From Nageia nagi (taxonomy: Eukaryota > Pinophyta): DNA of 64,000 nt. Below the pieces are notes generated by a model that did no database searches, was not told where the DNA came from, and saw nothing but the letters and a program-made list of their open reading frames with translations. Made by a program: the position numbers and the translations under genes. This document shows positions 1 to 10,640 of this stretch, one piece after another (the stretch's first letter is position 1; each line of letters starts with the position of its first letter). The stretch is taken from positions 138,322,001-138,386,000 of the forward strand of contig JBITNC010000001.1 in NCBI GenBank assembly GCA_050084985.1. Direction: 5' to 3'.

Positions 1-447
1 GATTGTTAGCTTATGTAAGTATTAAACTACATGCATTGAGAGTTTGTGTGGAGGCATAGAGTTAGTTTGGAATGGAATATAGTTTAACAAAGATTGTCAA
101 TGCTCCTTTATAGACAAAATAGACCCATCAATGCCCCTTTTGAGCATGAAATAGACCACCCATGACCCTCTCTTTGGATTACCTTGCTCCACAACTTCAG
201 GTGCAAACTCTATTAGTTGTTGAGGCTTTGTCACTATCTTTTGTTCATTGATATCAGTTACATTCCATGAGGTAAGTATAAAAACTCAATCTTGTTTGGT
301 AATTTCATTTTGATTCCAATTATTCATTATCTTCTATATCAACTTTTCTTGTTATAAATTGCTATTCATTAGTTCAAAATTTACAAATAACCTTCGGGAT
401 TATAGGTATTCATTTATTTGCATTCTTGAATTTTTTATTTGTAAACA
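1..447 (+). repeat. 5' LTR, 3' portion only
   Basis: This stretch aligns along its length with 7584-8029 at the other end of the element. It ends in gtaaaca, three bases before a primer-binding site, as LTRs of this class do. The window starts inside the LTR, so its TG end and any target-site duplication cannot be seen. Confidence 0.88.
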
Positions 448-450
448 TTT

Positions 451-468
451 TGGTGAACCCAATGTGAA
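451..468 (+). other. Primer-binding site, tRNA-Trp-like
   Basis: The sequence tggtgaacccaatgtgaa starts three bases after the LTR end. The plant nuclear tRNA-Trp(CCA) 3' end, recalled from general knowledge, would give a primer site starting TGGTGAACCC and continuing GACGTGAA. The first ten bases match and two later bases differ, both explicable as transitions. It does not resemble the initiator-Met or Asp primer sites. Confidence 0.65.
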
Positions 469-733
469 ACATAAGTAGTTGTGCTAAAATCCTAGGGTTT
501 TAGTTAGGACTAATAAGTGATTTGGTGAATTGTTTTAGACATGGATCAATTAAGATTATTCTTGCAAAGTTTTTAAAGAAGAGATCTTGATCTTCAGAGA
601 TATTTAGCATGATGGACCAAAAGCATCTATTGAAGTAGTTGACAATGATGATGGAACTAATAATAATCACATTTAGGCGACTATTTAGGGTATGCAAAGA
701 TAAATTAACCAACTAGCAAGAGGATCAACTTAG

Positions 734-1660
734 CTAGATGATTCGATTGAGTTTGGTAGCCCTATATGTGATGAGATCCATTTACGCATGCCATCATTAG
801 ATTATAAAGATCCTAAGTTCTATAAATTAAATGGGGAGGGAGATCCTAGGAGACATTTGCAAGGGTTTAAAGATGAGTGTGAGCTCAAAATCAATGTGGA
901 TTCAAGATTAGAGGCAAAGTTCTTTCCTCATAGTTTGGAAGGCGAGGCTCGTGAATGGTTCTATTCTTTACCCAAAAGGTTAGTTACATAATTTTGAGAA
1001 TTGAGAAACTTATTTCTAGAATAGTATAAGCATAAAATCAAGCACAAAGTCATGGTTTCAGATCTATGTGCTATGAGGCAAAGTAGTAATGAAAATCTTG
1101 AAAAGTTTGTCATGCAATTCAAAAAGACATGGCAACAAATCAAAACTAAGGTCATAGAAAAAGAGATAAATAATATCTTCAAGGATGTTATCATATTATC
1201 CTTACAATATTATGTTATTGATTATAGATATCTAGCATTTTTTGATATGACATATAAGCTATTGGAAAAAAAGAAAAAGTCCTTATGAAATTAGGGCTTG
1301 TGAAATATCGAAATGATGACAAGCCTGGGGCCAAGGATAAGTAGCCATAATCACCAAAAAAGGATAAATATATTCATGTAGCAAAAAAAGTGAATGAAAA
1401 GAAAGAAAAGAAATTCATTAAGTTTCCTATACCTCCCAAGTTTATCTTGAAAGATCTAATGGTAAAGGGACTATTACATCCTTTACCTAAGTGAGAGGAA
1501 GATGAGTTAGTAGAGAGGCCAAAATGGTACAAGGAAGATAGATACTATGAATATCATCAAACCAAGAGGCATGCCTCTAATGGGTCTGGAGGCCTAAGAA
1601 ATAAAATACAAAGGCTCATAGAGGATGGATTCTATGTGTGTCCTACTTAAGTTAAAGATA
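734..1660 (+). pseudogene. gag: gag (capsid-nucleocapsid) of the Tat-like element, degenerate
   Basis: This encodes the structural polyprotein that forms the cytoplasmic virus-like particle. A Retrotrans_gag-type core starts near 788 with GDPRRHLQGF, followed by SLEGEAREWFYSLP, the usual hydrophobic-tryptophan signature. The same frame (2) resumes at 1052 after two stops near 990. It shifts to frame 1 near 1290, where WYKEDRYYEYH and then GGLRNKIQRLIEDG match the C-terminal knuckle-like region of Tat gag, with the zinc-binding cysteines lost. In-frame sequence continues upstream of the Met at 788 to a stop at 731, so the original start is not defined. It is non-functional. Confidence 0.82.
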
Positions 1661-1832
1661 TAGGGGAAGAGCAGCATATCAATGTAATTTTCCATGAAGA
1701 AGTGTGTGTAGCACTTACAACAGGAAGACCAAGAGTAGCAACAAATCCTGTTACATGTGAAAGGGAGCTCCCTAAGGACTCAAGAAGTTTTGACCTCATT
1801 AGCAACTCAAGAATACATAAGTAAAGGTTAGT

Positions 1833-2414
1833 TTGTTTGAATTGCTTCAAATTTTAGAACCTCATAGAGAAATGATGCATCAGATTTTTAAGAATAGTCA
1901 AATAGATAGGAACATCTCAATCACTACTTTTGCAAAAATGGTAGAAATATGGAGTAAAGGAGATGCTATCACATTTCACCCTAGTGAAAGGCCTAGCAAG
2001 GATGTAACCCAATTACATCCACCATTGTTTATTGAAGTGAATACCTTTGGCAATACAATTAAGAAATCATTGATAGATGGTGGGGTAGCTTTGAATATTA
2101 GCACCACTCACTTGCTTTCATAGTTTGATCCAAATTTATTACCTCCAAGAGAAGAGACTACCATGAGAGTTAAGGGGTTTGATGGTGTTCTAAAGAAATG
2201 TGCAAGAATAATCACACTTTCGATAAAAGTAGGAAAAAAGGTACTTCAAACCCTCTTCTACATTATAGATGTAAAACCTTCTTTTAATTTCATTCTTGGA
2301 AGACCTTGGATAGATGACATGGAAGGAATAGCATCCACTTTGCATAGATGTTTCAAGTTTTGTTTTGAAAGAAATGTTTACAAGGTAGAAGAAGATGAGA
2401 AGATAGCCAAGTAG
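1833..2414 (+). pseudogene. Aspartic protease of the Tat-like element
   Basis: The open frame (frame 0) contains LIDGGVALNIS, the flap-side active-site region in the D-G-G form often seen in Tat elements instead of D-T/S-G. It is followed by FNFILGRPWIDDMEGIASTL, the conserved LGRPW block that closes the retropepsin fold in this lineage. One TAG stop near 2121 separates the two blocks. The protease would process Gag-Pol inside the particle. Nothing between 2415 and 3110 could be assigned beyond a stop-ridden linker toward RT. Confidence 0.8.
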
Positions 2415-3112
2415 TGCAATTATGTTATTCCTAAGATATTTGTTCTATATGATGCAAAAGATAAGGCTATCCTAGCTAAGAATGATTAGATCTATAGAAA
2501 AGTGTTACAGAGAATTAACATCAAGAATATCAAGTTTGGTTCATACACCATCACGGATGTCAATAACATCATTCTAAAGAGAGACTTGGATAGATGTTAG
2601 GAGGCTTAGGAAAAGGATTAATAATGCTCCTTTGATATCCATGAAGACTATTGACGGTCCTCTTTAAAGGAAATCATATTTAAAAACAAATGTTGCATCA
2701 TTCCATATCATGGAGATGGTCACAATGGTCAGGATAGTTTTTCAATATTAACACAAGAAGATAAATGGGTAAGAGATGATAAAAATTGCTTTATTATTGA
2801 ATGTGGAATAGATGATGAAGATGTAATACATGCTATAGACTTGTTTGAGAATGATGATGCTTTCTTATAATCTATCAGTACTAGAACCAAATATCCAGCT
2901 AGCATGAAAAGAGGACTCATAAATATTATCTAGATGTACATGCTTACTTTGGTGAATTTATGGAAGATAAAATCAAAGAGTTGAGAGAGTTTCCATTTCT
3001 CACACCATCAGAATCAAAGATGACTTGGTTGAATAAAGATGTAGAGGAGGTTAACATTGGTTCTCAAGAGACACTGTGACTCTTAAAAATAGGTAAGATC
3101 CTTGGGGAACCT

Positions 3113-4440
3113 TTGCAAAATGAGTTCATTAAATTTTTTCATGATTATTTTGAATTTTTTGCATGGTCATATAAAGTTATGCTTGGATTAGATGAAAATT
3201 TTGTGGTACATAAGTTGGTTTTTGAGAAAGGAGAAGTTCTTGTAAAGAAAAAATTAAGAAAGTTACATTTTCAAGTTTCTTTACTAGTTAAGAAGGAAAT
3301 TGAGAAACTATTGGAAGTTGGCTTCATTAGGCCCATTGATTATTTAAAATGGATGGCCAATGTAGTCTTAGTGAAAAATCCTATAGGTGAAATTAGAGTA
3401 TGTACTAATTTCAGAGATCTCAATAAATCATGTACAAAATATGATTTCCCATTACCTAACATAGATATGATCATTGACAATTTGGTAGGTTATGAGATGT
3501 TATCATTTATGGATGGATTTTTAGGATATAATCAAATCAAAATCAAGGAATGTGATCAGCATAAACAAGCACTTAGAACTTCTTGGGGCAAATTTTTCTA
3601 CAAGGTAATGCCATTTGTTCTTAAGAAGACAAGGACCACATATTAAAGAGCAATGATATCCATGTTTCATGACTTCATTCATAAAACAGTAGAGGTCTAT
3701 GTAGATGATATCTTGATAAAATCAAAGAATAAAGGAGACTATGTCAAGGATGTAAAAATAGCATTTGAAATTATGAAGTAGTACAAGTTATGAGTTAAGC
3801 TAAAAAATGTGTATTTGGGGTATCATCAAGAAAACTCTTGGGGCACATTGTCTCTAGGAAGGGGGTTGTGGTGGATCTAAAGAAGATTAAGGCTATCATA
3901 TAAAAGTCTCCTCCTACAAATCTCAAGCAATTGAGAAGCCTCCAAGGTAATATTAAAGCTATTAGAAGATTCATTTATCAAGTAATAGATAAGATAGCTC
4001 CTATGTCTCATTTACTTAAGAAAGAATTTGAGTTTAAATGGGATGTTAAGTGTCAAGAAGTGTTTGATAGAATAAAAGAGTATTTGCTACATCCACTGGT
4101 GTTAGCTCTATATAGACGTGGAGAACCTATTTGGCTCTATGTCTCGGCTATAGAACATGCATTTGGCATAATGTTGACAAAGAAGGAAGAATATGGTAAA
4201 GAAAGAGTAGTCTACTTTATTAGCAAAGCATTAAAAGAATATGAAACCAGATACACACCCATTGAAAAGTTATGTCAATGTATAGTGTTTGCTATTGAGA
4301 GGTTGAGGCATTATATGATCAATACCACAACATATATACTTACTCAAGCAGACCCGTTAAGATACCTAATGTCAAAACCATGCCTCAATGGAAGGTCAGC
4401 AAAATGGATCATGCTACTTTAGGAGTTTGATCTCAAGTTT
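3113..4440 (+). pseudogene. pol: Reverse transcriptase and RT-linked RNase H of the Tat-like element
   Basis: The RT palm and fingers are clear: FIRPIDYLKWMANVVLVKN, then VCTNFRDLNK, then FMDGFLGYNQIKIKE (first catalytic Asp). YVDD lies at about 3698-3709 with both catalytic Asp residues kept. A TAA precedes the YVDD block at 3644, two further stops follow it, and the frame changes from 2 to 1 near 3800. The connection and RNase H domain reads on to about 4440, including VYFISKALKEYETRYTPIEK. The RNase H first motif is weak (YVSAIEHAFG, with no Asp at the expected place), as is usual where a second RNase H has taken over. Confidence 0.9.
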
Positions 4441-4640
4441 ATGAAACAAAAATCACTTAAAGGGCAGGTAGTTGCAAATTTTGTTATGGAGTTTCCCATA
4501 GAATATAGTACAAAAATAAAAGAAGAATATAAGAACAAATGTGCTTTGGTAGAAACCATAGAATGTATAGAAGAGGACCACCTATTACCTTCTTTTGAAC
4601 ATAACAAGACCACCAATGTTCCTTTTTTAGAGGTTTCAAA

Positions 4641-5150
4641 ACCTTGAAAAATTTATTTTGATGGATCATGGTGTATGCAAGGGTTAGGTCTAGGAATAGC
4701 ATTGATATCACCTTAGAATGATGTTATTCCTATGTCATATAAACTATCATTTGAATGTACTAACAACATGTTAGAATATGAAACTCTCATATTAGGATTG
4801 AAAGCAAATATAGAGATTAGTGTTATGCATTTGGATATTTATAGGGATTCATAGTTGATAGTGAATCAAGTCAATGAGATATACAACACCAAGGATGAGA
4901 AACTTATTCCATATAAAGTCCTTGTTGCAAAAATCCTTGCTTACTTTGAAGAGTATCAATTAGAAAACATTCCAAGGAAAAATAATAGGTTAGCAGATGC
5001 AATGGCAAGTGTAGCTTCACTTATAGCAATTGAGATAGAAGGTAGGGAGACTACTTTCACTATAAAGAACTTGAGAACTCCATCAATTGCTAAGGAAGAA
5101 TTGAATATGGTTTGTGTTGCTCAAAAGGTTGGTTATGAGGTAAGTCCTTA
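4641..5150 (+). pseudogene. Second, archaeal-type RNase H (aRNH) of the Tat-like element
   Basis: After a short linker the same frame reads IYFDGSWCMQGLGLGIALIS, with the DGS first catalytic Asp and the G-x-G loop. It continues with NNMLEYETLILGL (catalytic Glu), YRDS followed by a stop and LIVNQ (Asp), and NNRLADAMASVASL (final Asp). This order is that of the RVT_3/archaeal-type RNase H known from Tat-lineage retrotransposons. All four acidic positions appear kept even though stops interrupt the frame. The domain would remove RNA from the RNA:DNA hybrid during reverse transcription. The neighbouring integrase follows in the same frame. Confidence 0.85.
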
Positions 5151-5199
5151 GTACCAACACATATTCAAATATTTGAGTGATAACTTTATTGATGCTACA

Positions 5200-6390
5200 C
5201 TCGATAAGAGAGAATAGATTAGAATGAAAAGGCTTACTATGAAATATGTCATTATTGGTGATATACTTTATAAAGGATCACTTAATGGTATTCTTTTGAG
5301 ATGTCTTCATGATGAGGAGATTGGAACAACATTAGAACATGCTCATAGAGGGGCATGTGGAGGTCATTTCAATGGGAGATCAATTTATGGCAAGTTCATT
5401 AGGATGGGTTATTGGTGGCCCACCATGGAGCATGATTGTTATGATCATGTTAATAAGTGTGAATAATGTCAAAAGCATGCACACTTAGAATTAACACCTA
5501 CTTAAGAGTTGAACTATGTCACATCACCATGGCCTTTCTCAATGTGGGCTTTGGATTTCATGGGTGTTATCAATCCTTCATCTAGTGAGGGGCACAAGTT
5601 TATCTTGGTTTCCATTGAATACTACACTAAATAGGTTGAGGCAATTCCTTTTAAAATAGCTATACAAAAACATGTTATCAATTTCATCAAAGAATATATC
5701 ATTTGTAGATTTGGCATACCTTAAATGTTAATCATGGATAATAGTGCAAATTTTATAGGAAAATATATCAAAGAATTTTGTAAAAAGATGAAGGTTGAAC
5801 AGAGATTCTCTTCAGTTTAATTTCCCCAAGGAAATGGAAAAGCTGAAGCAACAAACAAAACAATCAAGAAAATATTAGCAAAAACTATCAAAAATAATGG
5901 TAGGGATTGGCATGATCAATTACCATATTCTCTATGGGCATATAGAATAAGTGAAAGAATAGCAATAGGTGATACTCCATACACTCTTGTGTATGGTGAT
6001 GAAGCAATCATTTCTCTTGAAATTGAGATCATTTCTTTGAGAATTTTACTCAAATATATCATGAAGGAACCACAATAATGGGAAGCATGGTTAAATCAGC
6101 TAGAGGTATTAGATGAGAAAAGAATTAATGCACTAGAGCATCTCAAAAAATATCAGCAAAGAATAAAGAGGGCCTATGGAAAGAAAATGGTACCCAAAGC
6201 ATTTGAAGTTAGGGATTTGGTTCTCCAAGAGAACGTTTCTAACACTACAGCAAAGAATGAACTTAAATGAAAGTTTGAGCCAAATTGGGTTGGCTCATAC
6301 ATCATTATAGAGGTTTTAGATAGAGTTACATATAGATTATCTACATTAGATGGGGAGGTTCCCAAAATCCCATCAATGTTAAGAACCTAA
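5200..6390 (+). pseudogene. Integrase of the Tat-like element
   Basis: The HHCC zinc-binding domain is visible as HAHRGACGGHF, then YWWPTMEHDCYDHVNKCE, a stop, and CQK. The catalytic core keeps all three acidic residues: Asp in WALDFMG (5553), Asp in IMDNSANF (5737) and Glu in GNGKAEATNK (5845), with the canonical 35 residues between the last two. The C-terminal part includes a GPF/GPY-like segment (WVGSYIIIEV). At least six in-frame stops fall at positions where relatives have Gln or Trp codons, for example KWVEA with TAG for Trp. Integrase inserts the cDNA into the genome; this copy cannot be made intact. Confidence 0.88.
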
Positions 6391-6610
6391 AGAAGTATCA
6401 CATCTAGGAAACCTATGGATAGCCCCAGGCATCTATTTTAGTAAAAAATGTTACTACAAGAATAAGCATGTGAAACGATGACATGAATTAAAAATAGAAG
6501 GTCATTTCAATGTTAGAATAGGAGCACCAACACTCCATTTTTAGTAAAAGAACACTACCTGTGGTCCTATTTTATATTCAAAAATAGAAATAAAAATAAA
6601 AATCATCAAA

Positions 6611-6860
6611 TACCCCTTGGTGCGGAGTTTTAGCTCCTAGATCGTAAATTTGCATGCCTCTTGGTGGAGTCTCATTTCCCATATCATCATTCTAGTTTCA
6701 TGTCCCTTGGAAAAGTCTCAACTCCATCCCTCATTGCAATATGCCTCTTGGTGCAAATTTTTAGCTCTCATACTCATTAAATATGCCTCTTGGTAGATTC
6801 TCAGCTCCCAAATTTATCATCATGCCTCTTGGTAGGAAGTCCAACTTCCATAAGATCAAT
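6611..6860 (+). repeat. Degenerate 39-46 bp tandem repeats in the 3' untranslated region
   Basis: Six units begin at about 6611, 6654, 6700, 6741, 6783 and 6822. Each starts with a variant of atgcctcttggt and carries a downstream ctcagctccc-like block. They lie between the integrase end and the 3' LTR, a place where Tat elements are known to carry variable tandem repeats. A further gacctcttggtaga copy occurs at 6929. Confidence 0.75.
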
Positions 6861-7030
6861 AGACAAAACCATTAATGACATGAGATGGTTGTACTCCACA
6901 TATCAAAATATGGGTAATTATCATTGATGACCTCTTGGTAGATGGTCATGGACCCTAGAACTCTTTCTTTTGCAGGTCATCATTGGAGCTCATGGAGCAC
7001 ATCAACATTAACTAGGGGCAACATAGTGGA

Positions 7031-8029
7031 TGTCATATGAGGGGATTTTCTTAAACTCATATCTTTTGTCAATATGTTGCTCATATTTCTTATATATCTA
7101 TCATAGTTTAGTATGAAAATAGACTAATTAGTGTTGTTATTATGCTTTTCAATGCTTATCAATATTTAATTGCTATGACATCTTTGTTGTACTTTGAATA
7201 AAAAATCTCAATGCACCTAGTGATTTTCAATTTCTCATCCAAAGTGAGGCATATTTTATCACCTAAAATTAATTTATGCATTTAAATTAATACATTAGGA
7301 AATATGTGCTCATACTTATACACACCTAGGTCAAGAATATTAATGTTATCTTGGATATGGTCAATATATATCATTGACTTACTATATTCTTGTTTATGTA
7401 GGTACACATCGACCTAAGGAATAGGTCATTTAATTATCTACATAAATAGGGATCTAATAGTAAGTCCACATCAAGAAGATACATGATCCCATATTTTTTC
7501 TTGATGATGGTAGTCTTTTAAGTGTCTCTTGACACTACCATTCAAGGTTGGTTTTGTGTACTTCCTTATGCAAGCATCCTGATGATTGTTAGCTTATTTG
7601 AGTATCAAATTACGATCATCGAGAACCATGTGGAGGCATAGAGTCAATTCAAAATGGAATACATTCTAACAAAGATTTTTAATGCTCCTTTATAGATAAA
7701 ATAGATCCATCAATGCTCCTTTCGAGCATGAAATAGACCACTCGTGACCCTCTCTTTGGATCACCTTGCTCCACAGCTTCGGGTGTAGATTTAGTTAGTT
7801 GTTGAGGCTTCATCACTATCTTCCATTCATTGATATCAAGTACATTCCATGAGGTAAGTATACAAACTCAATCTTGTTTGGTAATGTCATTTCGATTCCA
7901 ATTATTCATTATCTTCTATATTAGGTTTTCTTGTTATAAATTGCTATTCGTTAGCTTAGAATTTACAAATATACTTCAAGACTATAGGTATTCATTTATT
8001 TGCATTATTGAATTTTTTATTTGTAAACA
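7031..8029 (+). repeat. 3' LTR of the Tat-like element
   Basis: Positions 7584-8029 pair with the visible 5' LTR and end in the same gtaaaca. The left edge is inferred. A purine-rich stretch with agggg, gtgga and gagggga lies at 7014-7045, and a TG at 7031 is a plausible start, giving an LTR of about 1 kb. The 5' copy of that edge is outside the window, so the left boundary is uncertain by tens of bases. Confidence 0.65.
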
Positions 8030-8639
8030 GGATCCATACTTATAATGGATTTGTTGTGAAACTACTTGATTAGATTGTATAGTTGTTCCTACTTAATTAA
8101 TATTCCTTTAGGGCGATGAATGTTGATATACTTGCAAGTTCTGATTAGGATTAGTTGATATCCCATTAAAGGTCATTTTTAATAAATTATTACACTATAT
8201 TCCTCAAGTACATACACCTATTTGTATCATGCTTTTTTGTTCAATGTAACTCATAACACTCTTCATATTTATAACAAGGTTTGGTAGTCCAACTAGGATC
8301 CCATTTTATTTCTAGTAATATTGACATATTTACATCATTTACCATCTTAAAACTTTATTCCAATGGTTCTCTAAAGGAGTAAATTTTATTTTTTATCTAG
8401 AAGGTTACCCTTAATCATCACTCTGTTTCCCATAAGGTTGATTTTGCAAAGATAGTTATGGTCCATGTTGAGCTTGTGGCACATGTTGAGGTGTAATTTG
8501 TAGTTATTTTTATTAGGGATATGGTTGTTGAAGAATCACTTGGTTCACTTGTGCTTTATTACCTCTCCAAATATATTATGTTATTATATTTTAAGGGTTA
8601 TTATTATATGTTTACCATAATTGTTACTAAAAATCCTTA

Positions 8640-10640
8640 CCAACTATTCTTGAGGCAATGAAAAATTCATATCAGTTATCAAGCTTTTCCACCTAGCCAC
8701 ATAATGAGTAATATATTCTTGATCATATTGTGAAAGCTTTCTCATGTTAATAATTGAAGCCCTTTGTTAACATTAATTGAGAATTTTTCTAAGAAAAGAT
8801 TTTCCAATTTCTCAAAACTAAAAAGACTATGTTGTGGCAAGGACATATACCAATCCATTGCTTTCCCTTTAAAGATAATTGGGAAATTTCTCAATGTGAG
8901 AGAATCATCATGATATATTTGATATCATGCATACTTAAATTACCTTATATGTTCTTTATGATCTTATTTACTTTTAAACTTATCAATTGTAGGCATTTTA
9001 AACTTCCTTAGATAGAGTTTAAATGGAGCCAAAGGGCTACTAGGTTCATTGCAAATTTCATCATACTTAATCTTGGTATTTTATTGATTACTATCCTTGA
9101 GTTCTAATTCTTGTAACCTTTTCATGATTCTATTTTCATTTCTTGTAAAAGGCTAACCTTGTTGTGCTAATTATTTTTTATATTTCCGTATTTGATTAAC
9201 TTGTTGATATTGGGGGTCACTCATTAAGTTCACTTGTCTCACAAAAGGATGTGCTTAAGGATAAAAAGACACATTTTGTTTAACTTAAGGTTGATTTTGG
9301 TTATTTTGAAAAGGAGGTTGTTGTGCAATTTGAACTTGAGCCTATTAAAGATTTTGGTATAGTTGTGCTATAAGTTTTTGTAATACATCAATATTTTTTT
9401 GGGCTTGAAAACTAGGTTGATAATTACTTTAGGACTGATTTTGAATTGGTTGGGCACTATAATGTTGTTGGATTTAATTTTGAGATTAAGAAAAGGGTTG
9501 TGCGCCTTGTGAACAAATCTATGTTATGCACTATAAGGTTATTGATTTTGGTTTTATGCATTAGAAATTGTATGGGTTTGTTGATAGCTTTATGCACTAT
9601 TCTAATTTGGATTAATATATTAGTATGCACTTTGGTAATTAGGCATTGGATTTGAACACTTTTTTGATTTGGAGCTTATATTTACAAGTGTTATTTGGGG
9701 TTGAACTTGGGTATTGGCTTTTGTATTATGCATTTTAATTTATAATTTGATATTTTACACTTGAATTTAGATTTATTTATCATGACCCAACTTGGTTTGG
9801 TTGTACTTGTTGATTTAGTATTGTTCTTGGTTGTACACTAGGTTGATTTTTCAATACTCTATTTTTTGTACCATAGGATTGTGAGGGATTTGGTATTTAA
9901 GCTTGAGGGAACTATTGAGAAATTTTTTGAGGATGATACCATTGCTTAACTTGAGAAAGGGCCTCTTGAGCTTATTGATAATTTCTCATGAATGCTTATT
10001 GTTCATTTATGGGTCTCATATCTTATAGAATTGGTTGCTCCTTTATTTGGGAGATATTAGACTATTGAGATTGTACTTATTTAAAGGGATCTTGAGATGA
10101 TGACACATTGCAATCTTTTTGAGTATAAACTTGATCAAATTTTTAGTTAATAGGATGGTTGGATGGAACATATGTTGATTATTACATATCTTGGTAACAC
10201 ATGTGATCCATTACTTCTTGGTATGTATTTGGATTATTTATATTTTGCGCATTAGGTGTTCATTGTTGCCACATTATTGCAAGGACCTTACTATATATTT
10301 TGATGGATCATAATATTAAATTATTATTGTATTATACATATCTAAATATGTTGATACACTTGGTGGTGTTCTTTGACTTTGTTGTAAGACTTGATTTGTT
10401 ATGCCAAAGGATTATTAATTTGTTCTATGGCTCTAGACACATTAATTTAGTTCTTATGTTGAAATTTATATAGATTTTATGAGAATAAATTGTGATTGTT
10501 TCTTACCCTACAATATTATTAAATTTGGGGATTACTTTAACTTTTTATTTCCCTCTTTTTAGCTTGAGTCATATTTTTGACCATATTGAATGAGAATCCT
10601 CATCTAAAAGAATAAGATTGTTATTAGGTTTAGGCTCCAT
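8640..10640 (-). pseudogene. gag: Antisense Ty3/gypsy gag remnant with Gln/Asn-rich N-terminal part
   Basis: Reading leftward on the minus strand from an ATG at 10640 (MEPKPNNNLILLDEDSHSIW), the frame passes through a Gln/Asn/Pro/Tyr-rich stretch, for example HYSAQPIQNQS near 9450. It then gives NRIMKRLQELELKDSNQ and a Retrotrans_gag core: YLRKFKMPTIDKFKSK, NFPIIFKGKAMDWYMSLPQ and SFEKLENLFLEKF. A frameshift near 8750 leads to MRKLSQYDQEYITHYVARWK. Stops are frequent, so this is a dead copy. No pol is seen to its left, where the Tat-like element ends at 8029. It may be the remainder of an element into which that copy inserted. Confidence 0.72.

Larger units (their letters stand above)
1..8029 (+). 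mobile_element. Tat-lineage Ty3/gypsy LTR retrotransposon, degenerate, 5' end outside window
   Basis: The order LTR, primer site, gag, protease, RT, RNase H, second RNase H, integrase, tandem-repeat region, LTR is visible on the + strand. The second, archaeal-type RNase H between the RT-linked RNase H and integrase is the known hallmark of the Tat lineage (Tat/Ogre/Retand). Gag begins in frame 2 and pol runs mostly in frame 1 from about 3808 to 6390, broken by stops but few frameshifts. The 447-bp visible piece of the 5' LTR pairs with the last 446 bp of the 3' LTR, with about one mismatch per seven or eight bases by eye, so this is an old, non-autonomous copy. The true left end lies upstream of position 1. 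Confidence 0.9.
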
